Of a stretch of DNA of 64,000 nucleotides, positions 16,013 to 25,605 are shown in pieces. Source of the stretch: an uncultured Lutimaribacter sp. (GTDB lineage Bacteria; Pseudomonadota; Alphaproteobacteria; Rhodobacterales; Rhodobacteraceae); assembly GCA_913061505.1 (NCBI GenBank), contig CAJXSO010000002.1, forward strand, positions 1-64,000, read 5' to 3'. Numbering within the stretch: position 1 is the stretch's first letter; each line of letters starts with the position of its first letter. Under the pieces are notes generated by a model. That model made no database searches, was not told the DNA's origin, and saw only the letters and a program-made list of their open reading frames with translations. The position numbers and the translations under genes were made by a program.

Positions 16013-16845
16013 TCGATTGCCTTAAAGAAACGGTCTGCGCGCCATGTCCAGAACGCCAGCATCGAGCTGCCCCCAGACGACAGCAGCACACGATCAGCGC
16101 GGCCGATCAGGTTTTCAAAGGGCACAAACCCCACACCGCCCGCGGCCTGTGGCACGCGGCTGTCGGTAGAATTGTCGCGGTTATCGCCCATGAAGAAATA
16201 ATGCCCAGCCGGCACAGTGTAGACGGGCGTATTATCCGAGCCTTGGGTCGTGATGTTCAAAATGGCATGTTCGGTGCCATTGGGCAGGGTTTCGATCTGG
16301 CGCGATTTCGCGCAGATGCCGCCATTGCCCACTGGCCCGTTTTCGCAGCGGGGGCGGTGGCGATAGGGGCCTTGGGGCCCGAATTCTTCTTCGAATTGCC
16401 CGCCGTCGCGCAGGGCCACAGGCGCGCCATTGATGTGCAAAACACCGCCCACTACCTGCACCGTATCGCCGGGCAGGCCGATCAGGCGTTTGATATAATC
16501 TGCCCCGCTGACAGGGTGGCGAAACACGACCACATCCCCTTGCTGCGGCGCGCCTGCCAACAAACGGGTGTTTTCACCATCAAAAAATCCGCAGATATCT
16601 TTGGCATCGATATTGATGCCAATGGCCGGGATACGCACCGAGGGGCAGGAGGCATAAGAATACCCATAGGCCATTTTATTGACGAACAGGAAATCACCAA
16701 TCAGCAGCGTGTCTTTCATACTGCCCGACGGAATCCAGAAGGGCTGGAAAAACAACGTGCGAAAGACGCCGGCAATCAGCAGCGCATAGACCACTGTTTT
16801 GATGGTCTCGACGATACCGCCGCGCTTTTTGTCATCTGATGCCAT
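16009..16845 (-). CDS. lepB: Signal peptidase I
   Basis: A 278-residue type I signal peptidase that removes leader peptides from exported proteins. One N-terminal membrane helix spans about residues 15-36. The catalytic serine is S42 in PSGSM and the general-base lysine is K119 in [11 protein letters not shown]. Later family boxes [17 protein letters not shown] and GRADRVLLS are present. Four cysteines in the middle insert (C67, C85 and two near residue 175) are not needed for catalysis. GGAGC precedes the ATG at 16845 by about 6 bases. It is 54 bases downstream of acpS and translationally coupled to rnc. Confidence 0.97.
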   Translation of the reverse strand: MASDDKKRGGIVETIKTVVYALLIAGVFRTLFFQPFWIPSGSMKDTLLIGDFLFVNKMAYGYSYASCPSVRIPAIGINIDAKDICGFFDGENTRLLAGAPQQGDVVVFRHPVSGADYIKRLIGLPGDTVQVVGGVLHINGAPVALRDGGQFEEEFGPQGPYRHRPRCENGPVGNGGICAKSRQIETLPNGTEHAILNITTQGSDNTPVYTVPAGHYFFMGDNRDNSTDSRVPQAAGGVGFVPFENLIGRADRVLLSSGGSSMLAFWTWRADRFFKAIE

Positions 16846-16899
16846 AACGGGCTCCTGTTTTTCATGCTTGCCGCTACATGCGGCCCACGGGGTAAGGTG

Positions 16900-17301
16900 T
16901 CAAGGTAAGGGGCGCGCCTCGATCACAACAAAGGCCTGCGCCCAAGGGTGGTCATCGGTCAGGGTCACATGCACCACCGCGCTGTGGCCCGGTGGGGTGA
17001 TGGCATCGAGCCGCTCTTTGGCCCAGCCGCTAAGCTCCATCACGGGCTGGCCGGTGGGCAGGTTTGAGACAGCCATATCTTTCCACGAAATGCCCATGCG
17101 CAACCCGGTGCCCAGCGCCTTGGAACAGGCCTCTTTCGCAGCCCAACGTTTTGCATAGGTGCCTGCCACATCTTTGCGCCGCTCGGCCTTGCGCTGTTCG
17201 GTTGGGGTGAACACGCGGTTGCGAAAACGGTCGCCAAAACGGGCCAAAGTGGCGGCAATGCGATCGATATTCGCCAGATCGGTGCCCACCCCCAAAATCA
17301 T
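16900..17301 (-). CDS. acpS: Holo-[acyl-carrier-protein] synthase
   Basis: A 133-residue phosphopantetheinyl transferase of the AcpS type, which activates acyl carrier protein by adding the 4'-phosphopantetheine arm. Mg-binding residues are D8 in [12 protein letters not shown] and E57 in [16 protein letters not shown]. The ATG overlaps the stop of pdxJ (ATGA). Length and motifs are normal for the trimeric AcpS family. Confidence 0.97.
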   Translation of the reverse strand: MILGVGTDLANIDRIAATLARFGDRFRNRVFTPTEQRKAERRKDVAGTYAKRWAAKEACSKALGTGLRMGISWKDMAVSNLPTGQPVMELSGWAKERLDAITPPGHSAVVHVTLTDDHPWAQAFVVIEARPLP

Positions 17302-18047
17302 GCGCGCGCGTCATCCATCAGGCGGCGCATTTCAGCGATGGCCGGGCCAAGGCCGCGAAAAATAGCCTCGCCAATCAGGAAATGCCCGATGTTCAGCTCG
17401 ATCACCTGCGGCAGCGCCGCTATGGGCGCCACGGTGTCATAGCTTAGGCCATGGCCTGCGTGCACCTCGAGGCCCAGATCATGGGCAAAAGCGGCCATAT
17501 CGGTCAGGCGTTGCAATTCACCATCGCGCTTATCGAAATGCCCCTCGGCGTGGAAATCGCAATAGGCGCCTGTGTGCAGCTCGATCACCTGCGCGCCGAT
17601 GCGATGGGCCGCCTCGATCTGGTTAGGTTCGGCTGCGATGAAAATTGACACGCGGCAGCCTGCTTCGCGCAGGGGGGCGATAAAATGGGCCAGCCGGTTT
17701 TCATCTTGCGCCACATCCAACCCGCCTTCGGTGGTGCGTTCTTCGCGCTTTTCGGGCACGATGCACACCGCATGGGGGCGGTGGCGCAGGGCGATGGCCT
17801 GCATCTCATCGGTGGCGGCCATTTCAAAGTTTAACGGCACTTTCAACGCGGCCATCAGCCCATCGATATCGGCATCGGTGATGTGGCGGCGATCTTCGCG
17901 CAAATGCGCTGTGATACCATCGGCACCCGCGGCTTGGGCCATTTCGGCGGCGCGAATGGGGCAAGGATAGGCCCCCCCGCGCGCGTTGCGCACGGTTGCC
18001 ACATGATCGATATTCACACCAAGACGCAATTTTCCGGCAGTAGGCAT
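17298..18047 (-). CDS. pdxJ: Pyridoxine 5'-phosphate synthase
   Basis: A 249-residue PdxJ, which condenses 1-deoxyxylulose 5-phosphate with 3-amino-2-oxopropyl phosphate to make pyridoxine 5'-phosphate. Diagnostic segments are [17 protein letters not shown] at the N-terminus, HLREDRRHI near 49, [18 protein letters not shown] and the C-terminal [17 protein letters not shown]. It precedes acpS with a 4-base overlap, the pair being widely conserved. Confidence 0.97.
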   Translation of the reverse strand: MPTAGKLRLGVNIDHVATVRNARGGAYPCPIRAAEMAQAAGADGITAHLREDRRHITDADIDGLMAALKVPLNFEMAATDEMQAIALRHRPHAVCIVPEKREERTTEGGLDVAQDENRLAHFIAPLREAGCRVSIFIAAEPNQIEAAHRIGAQVIELHTGAYCDFHAEGHFDKRDGELQRLTDMAAFAHDLGLEVHAGHGLSYDTVAPIAALPQVIELNIGHFLIGEAIFRGLGPAIAEMRRLMDDARA

Positions 18048-18081
18048 GCAAAGCTCCCTTGCTTGGCAGGTATCGGCCCGA

Positions 18082-18744
18082 TCAGGGCTTGGGTTTGGTT
18101 TCGTCTTTGGCCAAATGCGCCTTTTTCTTCAATGCAGCCAGCTTTGCCTTTAACGCGCCTTTGCGGCGGTTTTGATAGGCCTCGATCACCGGCACGCTGA
18201 TATAATAGCACACGGTCGCAGCAATCACGCCGGGAATCACCCCGCCGATCATGTAGGGAAAGAAGACCTCGTCGTAGAAAATCTTCAAGCGGGTCCAATC
18301 CATTGTGTCGCCCGTCAGGCCCGCCCAAATATTCCATTTCAGATCTTGCCAGGCGAATAAAAACTTATCGCCCAGCGAGCCGTGCAAATCGGCGCTGTTG
18401 GCGTGGTTTAACCCCAGCAGCCAATAGCCCGTTTTCAGCGAGGCCACGCCAATGGGCACATAGGTCAGCGGATTGCCAAAAAACGTGGCCAGCATGGCGG
18501 CAATCACATTGCCGCGCAGCACCAGTGCGATGGTGGCGGCGGTCAGGAAGTGCAGCCCATAAAACGGGGTAAAGGTGGTGAACACACCTGCAAAAATGCC
18601 ACGCGCGATGCGATGCGGGGGGTCTGGCAAGCGGCGCAGGCGGTGTTTGACATAAATCGCAGCGCGGCCCCATCCCCCACGGGGCCAGAAGAATTCAAGC
18701 ACCACCTTCAAAAGGGGCCGCCTGTCCCTGCGCTTGAAAACCAC
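18082..18744 (-). CDS. DUF2062 domain membrane protein
   Basis: A 220-residue protein with a DUF2062 domain. It has a basic N-terminus and hydrophobic segments around residues 45-70 ([18 protein letters not shown]), 72-100 and 175-200, so it is probably an inner-membrane protein. The C-terminus is lysine-rich and likely cytoplasmic. No biochemical role is known for the family. It sits between rsh and pdxJ on the same strand with short gaps, an arrangement I associate with Rhodobacteraceae. Confidence 0.85.
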   Translation of the reverse strand: MVFKRRDRRPLLKVVLEFFWPRGGWGRAAIYVKHRLRRLPDPPHRIARGIFAGVFTTFTPFYGLHFLTAATIALVLRGNVIAAMLATFFGNPLTYVPIGVASLKTGYWLLGLNHANSADLHGSLGDKFLFAWQDLKWNIWAGLTGDTMDWTRLKIFYDEVFFPYMIGGVIPGVIAATVCYYISVPVIEAYQNRRKGALKAKLAALKKKAHLAKDETKPKP

Positions 18745-18759
18745 CGGCTGTCCTTTCCG

Positions 18760-20892
18760 TTACTTCCTTGTGGCACCTAGGCGCGCAGGATCCCTGAACC
18801 GTGCCACCGCAGCCACATCACTTTCTGCCTCTAGGGCCGTAACAAGTGAGTGAAGATGTTCGGCATCACGCAAATCAACACCAATCAAAAGACGATAAAA
18901 ATCAGGTTTACGATCAACAAACTCGAGATCCGAGATATTGGCCTTCTGCTCGCCGATCAATGTGCAAATTCGCCCCAGCACGCCCGCATCATTGCCGATG
19001 GTCACATCCAGCGTGGCGGTGTAAATGGCGGGGTGTTTGCCCGCGTGCCAATGCAGATCAAGCCAACGTTCGGGCTGGTCTTCGTAGGCGGCCAGCGCCT
19101 CGCAATCGATGGCATGCACCACCACACCGCGGCCGCGATAGGTGATGCCCACAATCCGTTCGCCCGGCAGGGGCTGGCAGCAGGGCGCCCGATCAAAGCT
19201 TTGGTCGGGCGACAGGCCAATCACCGCGCGGGTGCTGTCTACTTTTTCGCCCTCGCGTTCGCCCAATTCGGGATAGATGGCGCGCACCAATTCGCGCCCT
19301 GTCAATTCGGCGCTGCCCAAGCGCGCCAGCACCTCGTCGCGGTCGGGATAGCGCAGCAGGCGCGCGGCGGTATCAAGCGCCTTGTCAGTGGCTTTCTTGC
19401 CCACGTTATCAAAGGCCGAGCGCGCCAATTCGCGCCCCAATTTGATGAAACGCTCGCGGTCAGCCTCGCGCAGGGCGCGGCGGATGGCGGTTTTGGCCTT
19501 GCCGGTGGTGGCAATATCCAGCCAGGTGCCCTGGGGCATTTGCCCCTCGGCTGTGATGATTTCCACCGACTGGCCGTTTTTCAACCGCGTCCACAGCGGC
19601 ACGCGCATACCGTCAACCTTGCCGCCCACGCAGGCATTGCCGATGCGGGTGTGAATGGCATAGGCGAAATCAATGGGTGTTGCCCCTTTGGGCAGTTTCA
19701 CAACCTCGCCCTTTGGGGTGAAGCAAAACACCTTGTCGGTATACATCTCCAGCTTGACCGCCTCGAGGAAATCTTCGTGATCTTCCTCGGCGCCCATCTG
19801 TTCGGTCAGCCCGCTCACCCATTTGGCGGGATCTACGGCAAATGGGTTTTCCGTGCGCACACCGTCGCGATACGACCAATGCGCAGCCACCCCGGTTTCG
19901 GCCACATCATGCATCTGGCGGGTGCGGATCTGCACCTCGACCCGCTTGCCATCGCGCCCCGACACGGTGGTGTGAATAGAGCGATACCCGTTCGATTTTG
20001 GCTGGCTGATATAATCCTTGAACCGCCCCGGCACCGCCCGCCAGCGTTGGTGGATCGCCCCCAAGGCACAGTAGCAATCCATCTCGTTATCGGTGATCAC
20101 GCGAAAGCCGTAGATATCGGACAGGCGGCTAAAGCCCAGATCCTTTTCCTGCATCTTGCGCCAGATCGAATAGGGTTTTTTGGCGCGGCCAAACACCTGC
20201 GCCTCGATCCCCACTTTTTCCAGCTCGCCCCGCATATCGCCGGTGATCCGGTGGATGACATCGCCGGTTTCTTTTTGCAGCATAATGAAACGCCGCATGA
20301 TCGAGGCACGCCCCTCGGGGTTGAGCACCTTAAAGGCCAGATCTTCCAGCTCTTCGCGCATCCATTGCATACCCATGCGCCCCGCGAGGGGGGCAAAAAT
20401 ATCCATGGTTTCGCGGGCTTTCTTGGCCTGCTTTTCGGGCTTCATGGCCTTGATCGTGCGCATATTGTGCAAACGGTCGGCCAGTTTCACCAAAATCACC
20501 CGCAGGTCTTTGGACATGGCCATAAACAGCTTGCGAAAGTTTTCGGCCTGCTGGGTTTCGGTGGAAGACAGCTGCAGATTGGTCAGCTTGGTGACACCAT
20601 CCACCAGTTCCGCCACCTCGCGGCCGAACCGCGCCTCGACCTCGGAAAAGCTGGCTTTGGTATCTTCGATCGTGTCATGCAAAAGCGCCGTGATGATGGT
20701 GGCATCATCCAGGCGCTGTTCTGTCAAAATCGCTGCAACCGCCACGGGGTGGGTGAAATACGGCTCGCCCGAGCGGCGAAACTGCCCTTCGTGCATCTCG
20801 CGGCCAAAATCATAGGCCGCGCGGATCAGCGCTTCGTTTGTTTTGGGGTTATAGTTGCGGACCAGTGCGATTAGGTCTTCAACCGCAATCAT
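18760..20892 (-). CDS. rsh: Bifunctional (p)ppGpp synthetase/hydrolase (RelA/SpoT homologue)
   Basis: A 710-residue Rsh protein that makes and degrades the alarmone (p)ppGpp. The N-terminal HD hydrolase domain has H48, then H72-D73 and E76-D77 (LLHDTIEDT), so hydrolase activity should be intact. The synthetase domain follows (KPYSIWRKM, DIYGFRVI, NGYRSIHTTV). A TGS domain (FTPKGEVVKLPKGATPIDFAYAIH) lies near residue 385 and an ACT domain at the C-terminus. It is followed by DUF2062 and preceded by rpoZ on the same strand. The rpoZ-rsh link is widespread and fits omega's role in the response to ppGpp. Confidence 0.96.
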   Translation of the reverse strand: MIAVEDLIALVRNYNPKTNEALIRAAYDFGREMHEGQFRRSGEPYFTHPVAVAAILTEQRLDDATIITALLHDTIEDTKASFSEVEARFGREVAELVDGVTKLTNLQLSSTETQQAENFRKLFMAMSKDLRVILVKLADRLHNMRTIKAMKPEKQAKKARETMDIFAPLAGRMGMQWMREELEDLAFKVLNPEGRASIMRRFIMLQKETGDVIHRITGDMRGELEKVGIEAQVFGRAKKPYSIWRKMQEKDLGFSRLSDIYGFRVITDNEMDCYCALGAIHQRWRAVPGRFKDYISQPKSNGYRSIHTTVSGRDGKRVEVQIRTRQMHDVAETGVAAHWSYRDGVRTENPFAVDPAKWVSGLTEQMGAEEDHEDFLEAVKLEMYTDKVFCFTPKGEVVKLPKGATPIDFAYAIHTRIGNACVGGKVDGMRVPLWTRLKNGQSVEIITAEGQMPQGTWLDIATTGKAKTAIRRALREADRERFIKLGRELARSAFDNVGKKATDKALDTAARLLRYPDRDEVLARLGSAELTGRELVRAIYPELGEREGEKVDSTRAVIGLSPDQSFDRAPCCQPLPGERIVGITYRGRGVVVHAIDCEALAAYEDQPERWLDLHWHAGKHPAIYTATLDVTIGNDAGVLGRICTLIGEQKANISDLEFVDRKPDFYRLLIGVDLRDAEHLHSLVTALEAESDVAAVARFRDPARLGATRK

Positions 20893-20922
20893 TCTATCCG
20901 CATCCTACGACCGACGACAGGC

Positions 20923-21279
20923 TCAGCCCTGACCCTGTGCTTCCATCAATGCGCGAAGCAGCTTTTCTTCCGACATATCATCTTCGGCGGGGCGGTCTAC
21001 TTCGCCGCGGGCCATCAGGATAGACATGCTGTCTTCTTCGGGCTCGTCCACCTCGATCTGCGACTGATTCGATTCAATCAAACGCTCGCGCAGCTCGTCG
21101 GCAGATTGGGTTTCCTCGGCGATTTCGCGCAAGGCGACGACCGGGTTTTTATCGTTGTCGCGATCTACTGTAATTGCTGCGCCGGCAGATACTTCGCGGG
21201 CGCGATGGGCTGCCAACATCACCAGTTCAAAGCGGTTTGGAACTTTGTCAACGCAGTCTTCAACGGTCACGCGGGCCAT
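20923..21279 (-). CDS. rpoZ: RNA polymerase omega subunit
   Basis: A 118-residue omega subunit, which binds beta-prime and helps assemble RNA polymerase. The N-terminus [34 protein letters not shown] is diagnostic. The start is set at the ATG at 21279, with GGAG about 9 bases upstream; a frame from 21288 adds three residues and lacks support. The C-terminal half is acidic, as in alphaproteobacterial omega proteins. It is directly upstream of rsh. Confidence 0.95.
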   Translation of the reverse strand: MARVTVEDCVDKVPNRFELVMLAAHRAREVSAGAAITVDRDNDKNPVVALREIAEETQSADELRERLIESNQSQIEVDEPEEDSMSILMARGEVDRPAEDDMSEEKLLRALMEAQGQG

Positions 21280-21382
21280 GCAGGGCACTCCAACTTCTGG
21301 TAGCTATCAGAAAGCGCGCTTCTAGCCCACAAAACCCGCAAACACAAGGGGGGCAAACATATCGGCGCCAAGGCTGCGGCGC

Positions 21383-21955
21383 CTAGGGCAAGGCCTGCAC
21401 CTCGGCGCGGGCCAGCGGCGGCAAGGCTGCGCATAAGTCTGCCACAGATTGCCCCAAAACCGGGTGGCGCCACTGTGGCGCGATATCTGCCAAAGGCACC
21501 AAAACAAAGCCACGCTCGTGCATCCGGGGGTGGGGCAAGATCAATTGATCAGGCGCCAGCTGCTGTTGCTGCTCAGGCGCCAGCTGCTGCCAATGGCGAT
21601 AGCTGGCCAAATCGGGCAATATCGCATCGCCCAGCGCCAGCAAATCCAGATCCAGCGTGCGCATGCCCCAGCGCACCTGCCGCGTGCGGCCAAATTCCGC
21701 CTCGATGTCGTGCAAGATCTGCAAAATCTGCGGCGCGGCCAAAGGCGTGTGCACGGCAATGGCGGCATTCACATAATCGGGCCCGGCACCGGGGGGGAAA
21801 CATGGCGTGCTGTAAAGGCGGCTTTGCGCCACCACCTGCAGCCCCGCGGCCTGCACCGCGGCAATGGCTGCGCGGATCGTTTCGGGCAAACTGGCCCCCG
21901 AATGCGGCATATTGGCCCCAAGCGCAATCAGCGCTGCACCTTGGTTCATGGACAC
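21383..21955 (-). CDS. folK: 2-amino-4-hydroxy-6-hydroxymethyldihydropteridine diphosphokinase
   Basis: A 190-residue HPPK enzyme of folate synthesis, transferring pyrophosphate from ATP to 6-hydroxymethyl-7,8-dihydropterin. Family blocks are ALGANMP at the N-terminus, RWGMRTLDLDLLALGD in the middle and LPHPRMHERGFVLVPLADIAP after it. Just before the last block there is a local duplication encoding QLAPEQQ/QLAPDQL (see the repeat at 21550-21589). The start may be the GTG at 21955 (AAGG 8 bases upstream) or the ATG two codons later. It is divergent from the NYN-domain gene. Confidence 0.94.
   Translation of the reverse strand: MSMNQGAALIALGANMPHSGASLPETIRAAIAAVQAAGLQVVAQSRLYSTPCFPPGAGPDYVNAAIAVHTPLAAPQILQILHDIEAEFGRTRQVRWGMRTLDLDLLALGDAILPDLASYRHWQQLAPEQQQQLAPDQLILPHPRMHERGFVLVPLADIAPQWRHPVLGQSVADLCAALPPLARAEVQALP
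21550..21589. repeat. Direct repeat CAGGCGCCAGCTGCTG x2 inside folK
   Basis: The 16-base word occurs at 21550-21565 and again at 21574-21589, a 24-base (8-codon) period that keeps the folK frame. It looks like an in-frame tandem duplication inserting a glutamine-rich octapeptide. Confidence 0.8.
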
Positions 21956-22089
21956 ATACCTATCCTTATGCTCGGTTTTGCATACTTGTCTGACATCGGG
22001 GCAGGCCGTATCAAGCCCCGGTGCCGTGGCAAGCAGAATTGGCGCTCACCAATGCCTTGCTGCGGATCATTTTGAAAGGATTGTTTTTG

Positions 22090-22647
22090 ATGTTTTACAA
22101 AGACGAACGCCTGGCACTGTTTATAGACGGGTCCAACCTGTATGCCGCCTCAAAGGCATTGGGGTTTGACATCGACTATAAGCTTTTGCGCCAAGAGTTC
22201 ATGCGCCGCGGCAAGATGCTGCGCGCATTCTACTACACTGCGCTGCTGGAAAATGACGAATATTCGCCCATCCGCCCCTTGGTGGATTGGCTGAATTACA
22301 ACGGGTTTTCCATGGTCACGAAGCCTGCCAAAGAATACACCGACAGCCAGGGCCGCCGCAAAGTAAAGGGCAATATGGATATCGAGCTGACGGTCAACGC
22401 CATGGAGCTGGCACCGCATCTTGACCATATTGTGCTATTCTCGGGCGATGGCGATTTCCGGCCGCTGGTGGAAAGCCTGCAGCGCCAGGGCGTGCGCGTG
22501 TCTGTGGTATCGACCATCCGCAGCCAACCCCCGATGATCTCTGACGAGCTGCGCCGCCAGGCCGATAATTTCATCGAGCTGGCCGAGCTGAAAGATGTCA
22601 TCGGCCGCCCCCCGCGCGAAACAGATGTTGAAGATCTGAACGCCTGA
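22090..22647 (+). CDS. NYN domain (PIN-like, LabA-type) protein
   Basis: A 185-residue NYN-domain protein, a PIN-like fold often associated with RNA cleavage. Acidic residues typical of the active site lie in LFIDGSNLYAA (near residue 11), KGNMDIELTVNAMEL (near 98) and FSGDGDFRPLV (near 119). The start is the ATG at 22090 (MFYKDERLALFIDGSN); a longer frame from 22021 adds a tail not expected in the family. Upstream is the folK divergent promoter. No specific target is known. Confidence 0.9.
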   Translation: MFYKDERLALFIDGSNLYAASKALGFDIDYKLLRQEFMRRGKMLRAFYYTALLENDEYSPIRPLVDWLNYNGFSMVTKPAKEYTDSQGRRKVKGNMDIELTVNAMELAPHLDHIVLFSGDGDFRPLVESLQRQGVRVSVVSTIRSQPPMISDELRRQADNFIELAELKDVIGRPPRETDVEDLNA

Positions 22648-22662
22648 TCACAGCGCTGTGGC

Positions 22663-22682
22663 GCGGCCCTGCCCTGGGCCGC
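22663..22682. terminator. GC-rich hairpin between convergent genes
   Basis: GCGGCCC and GGGCCGC form a 7-base stem around a 6-base loop in the 66-base gap between the NYN gene and the convergent cytochrome c gene. No clear U-run follows on either strand, so bidirectional termination is plausible but weakly supported. A 10-base tandem CCCGCCACCG repeat lies just beyond. Confidence 0.4.
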
Positions 22683-22713
22683 CCCTGCCCGCCACCGCCC
22701 GCCACCGCGCGCC

Positions 22714-23166
22714 TTAATCGGCGCGCTGGTTTATCTGGTTGTGTTGGGCGATCACCGGCTGGGGCCATGTGCTTTTGATATAGGCCAGCACTTGGGCAAT
22801 TTCCCGGTCGCTTAGCACATCGCCATAGCCGCCCATGTGGCTTTTATAGCCATTTCCCACCAGCGCCTCGATACCGTGTTTGACGATGGCAAACAGCTGG
22901 GCATCAGGGTGGTGCCAGGTGTGGCCTGTGGCATCATGGGGCGGGGCCGGCAAATAGCCATCGCTATCGCGTTGGCGCCAATTGGCTTGGCCCTCCAGCG
23001 CGGCCCCATGACAGGCCGCGCATTCACGCAAATAGATTTCTTTGCCCGCCGCAACATCAACAGCCGAACGATAGGGTAAAAAACCCGCATCTGCGGCAAA
23101 GGCCAGGCTGGCACTGGCCACCCACAGGCATAGGCTGAAAATTGGGGTGTGTTTTGTGTATGCCAT
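22714..23166 (-). CDS. Class I c-type cytochrome (periplasmic)
   Basis: A 150-residue mono-heme cytochrome c. The first 25 residues form a signal peptide ending AFA-A. The heme-binding motif is C49-A-A-C52-H53 and the likely distal methionine is M111 in HMGGYGDVLSD. The pattern GxxLYxxxCAxCHG...MxxFxDxLSDxEIxxVxxYIxS is seen in small cytochromes that serve dehydrogenases or oxidases. The neighbours (a NYN protein and a sensor kinase) do not identify its partner. Confidence 0.92.
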   Translation of the reverse strand: MAYTKHTPIFSLCLWVASASLAFAADAGFLPYRSAVDVAAGKEIYLRECAACHGAALEGQANWRQRDSDGYLPAPPHDATGHTWHHPDAQLFAIVKHGIEALVGNGYKSHMGGYGDVLSDREIAQVLAYIKSTWPQPVIAQHNQINQRAD

Positions 23167-23232
23167 GCCCGAGCAATGCCAGCATTGGGCTGTCTGAACA
23201 ATTCACATTTCCATCAGGCGATCAGGGGCCAC

Positions 23233-25374
23233 TCAGGGGCCAGTGCGCCCGGCAAGCGCCTGTATCATTTGGCCCATTTCCTCTAGCTTCACAGGCTTTG
23301 AAAGATAGCCATCCATCCCCACCGACAGGCAGCGTGCCTCTTCGCCGGAAAGGGCATTGGCGGTGATGGCAATGATCGGGATGCGGGGGGAATTGGGGCG
23401 GCGCGCCTCGATTTGGCGGATGCGCTGGGTAAGCTCGAAACCATCGATCTCGGGCATGTGGCAATCTGTTAAAATGATGTCGAAATCATCCTCCAGCCAT
23501 TCCCGCATGGCAGCGGCACCGTTTTCAACAACCGTGATATCATGGCCCAGCGCCTCGAGCTGGCGCTGGATGACGATCTGGTTGATCTCGTTATCTTCGG
23601 CCACCAAAATGCGGTAATTCTGCTTTCGGGCAGGGGGTGCGGCGGGCGTGGCCGGGGTGGCAGGCACATCTGCCAGCGGCTGGTTTTCCAGCACGCGCAG
23701 CGCAAAACGCAGCTCGGATGGCAATACGGGCGAGCGTTGGATCACCACCAGCCCCTCTTGCCATTGGCCCACATGGGCATCGCGCCGACGCGTCAGCGCG
23801 ATCACCCGCACAGTGGGGAATTGCCGGCGCATCTGCGCCAAAGTCGGGTCATCCTCGCCCTGTTCCGAGGCGAAAACAACCACCGCGGCGCTGCCATGAC
23901 GGGCGCAAAATTCCAACAGCTCGGATGGGGTTTGCACAAACAGCGGCCTGTCTGCCCCCACCGAAAGATAGGCCTGCCACATGGGCTGCGTGGGCCGGGG
24001 GGCCTGATAGACCGCAAAAGATACCTTGCTGGCGGCCAACATATCGAAACTGCCGCTGGGCTGGGCCAAGGGCAGATCTACGGTAAATTCTGCCCCCTCG
24101 GCCAAGGCCGATTTCACCCGCACCTGGCCCTGCATTTTGCTGACCAGCTGATGCACAATCGCCAGCCCCAGCCCCGAGCCGCCATAGCGCCGCGTTGTCA
24201 CCGCCTCGGATTGCTGGAAAGGCTGGAAGAGCTGTTCAAGAAACTCGGGCGCAATGCCAATGCCATCATCGCGAAAAACCAGCCGCATCTGCCCCGGGCC
24301 GCGGCGCCATACCTCGAGGCACACCTGGCCCTCGGCCTCGTCGGCGGGGCGGCGTGAAAACTTGATCGCATTGCCCAGCAAATTCAGCATGATTTGGCGC
24401 AGCCGCCCGGCATCGGCCATGATGGTGCGGGGCAAGGTGCAATCGTAATGCAACACCAGCCGCACATTGTTTGCATCGGCATAGGCGCGCAGCGTGTCTA
24501 CCACACCCTCGACGGTGTTCAGCAGATCGGTTTCTTCGTTCACCAAAGCCAGCTTTCCAGCCTCGATCTTGGACATATCCAAAATATCTTCGATGATCCG
24601 CAGCAGCGAAAACGAGCTGTCGCGGATCGTGGTGAGAATGCGCTGCTGATCGGGGCTAAGCGGGGTGCTACCCAAAATTTCCACCATGCCGATCACGCCA
24701 TTCATGGGGGTGCGTATCTCGTGGCTCATGGCGGCCAGAAATTCGCTTTTGGCGTGGTTGGCCACAAAGGCGGCTTTGCGCGAATCATACAGCTTGCGCA
24801 CATAGCGCTGCATCAAAAACGCAAACATCGCCATTTCGAAGGTGATGATCAAAAACGAGGTCAGCAGCACCAAAAACGAGACATAGGTGGCCGAAAACGC
24901 CTCATCCAACAGCGGCGGGCCGAAATAATCGTGGCCCATATAGCGCGTGGCCAGCCAAACCACGAAAACCAGCGGCACCAAAACCATGATATAGCGCCGT
25001 TCGGTTTGCACCGAAAATGTCAGGAAAGGCCCGCCCAAAAGCGCCACATAAAGCGCCTCGGCATGGCCCACGGGATGCACGGTAAACACCGCAAAAGTGA
25101 CCGCGATAATGCTAATCAAATACCACGCCACGCGGCCCATAACCGGATAACCGGCCAAGACCAAAAACAGCGAAAAAAACGTGCCCAGCAGCACAGCGCC
25201 GGCAATGCCCACAACCAGCATATGCCCCAAAACCAGCGCAAACAGCAGCCACATACTGGAAATGGCAATCACCACCCAACTGGTGACTTTCACGCTGTAA
25301 ACGATGCGCCAATGCGTGCCGTCTTCTTCGATTTCCTCGCGCGTCATCCGCACACCGTGAAACCCACCAACCAC
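23233..25374 (-). CDS. Membrane hybrid histidine kinase with C-terminal receiver
   Basis: A 713-residue sensor kinase. About six membrane helices span residues 28-190 with no sizeable periplasmic sensor. The dimerisation domain has the phosphoacceptor H218 (MSHEIRTPMNGVIG). The ATPase domain carries N (LLGNAIKFS), G1 (DDGIGI) and G2 (GGSGLGLAI) boxes. Between about 455 and 590 is a degenerate receiver-like stretch lacking an obvious phospho-aspartate. A full receiver follows with D637 (LTDCHMPEIDG) and K690 (SKP). No HPt domain or cognate regulator is adjacent. The start is taken as the GTG at 25374 (AAGG 8 bases upstream); the ATG nine codons later is possible. The signal is unknown. It is divergent from ispH. 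Confidence 0.92.
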   Translation of the reverse strand: MVGGFHGVRMTREEIEEDGTHWRIVYSVKVTSWVVIAISSMWLLFALVLGHMLVVGIAGAVLLGTFFSLFLVLAGYPVMGRVAWYLISIIAVTFAVFTVHPVGHAEALYVALLGGPFLTFSVQTERRYIMVLVPLVFVVWLATRYMGHDYFGPPLLDEAFSATYVSFLVLLTSFLIITFEMAMFAFLMQRYVRKLYDSRKAAFVANHAKSEFLAAMSHEIRTPMNGVIGMVEILGSTPLSPDQQRILTTIRDSSFSLLRIIEDILDMSKIEAGKLALVNEETDLLNTVEGVVDTLRAYADANNVRLVLHYDCTLPRTIMADAGRLRQIMLNLLGNAIKFSRRPADEAEGQVCLEVWRRGPGQMRLVFRDDGIGIAPEFLEQLFQPFQQSEAVTTRRYGGSGLGLAIVHQLVSKMQGQVRVKSALAEGAEFTVDLPLAQPSGSFDMLAASKVSFAVYQAPRPTQPMWQAYLSVGADRPLFVQTPSELLEFCARHGSAAVVVFASEQGEDDPTLAQMRRQFPTVRVIALTRRRDAHVGQWQEGLVVIQRSPVLPSELRFALRVLENQPLADVPATPATPAAPPARKQNYRILVAEDNEINQIVIQRQLEALGHDITVVENGAAAMREWLEDDFDIILTDCHMPEIDGFELTQRIRQIEARRPNSPRIPIIAITANALSGEEARCLSVGMDGYLSKPVKLEEMGQMIQALAGRTGP

Positions 25375-25605
25375 CTACGCCACCTTTCAACCCACAGCCC
25401 CATGGCACCGAGCCCGGAGTTTAACCAAGTGCACATAACCCGTGCAAATAACGCGCCAAACAAAAGCCGCCGCACGCGGGTTTCTAATAGCGCAAATCCG
25501 TGGCAAAATGAAGGCAGGCGGATCGCCGCCCCCTGTTACCACCTGTCGCCACCCTGTTGCCCACCTATCACCATGGCCCAAACGGCCCCTTGAACGGAAC
25601 GCCAA

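Noticed and set aside
18850-20874. 674-codon plus-strand frame opposite rsh
   Set aside because: It is antisense to a complete, well-recognised rsh gene and has histidine/glutamine-rich nonsense composition typical of high-GC shadows.
22688-22707. Tandem CCCGCCACCG repeat as a possible CRISPR or repeat array
   Set aside because: Only two 10-base copies without spacers, in a GC-rich convergent gap.
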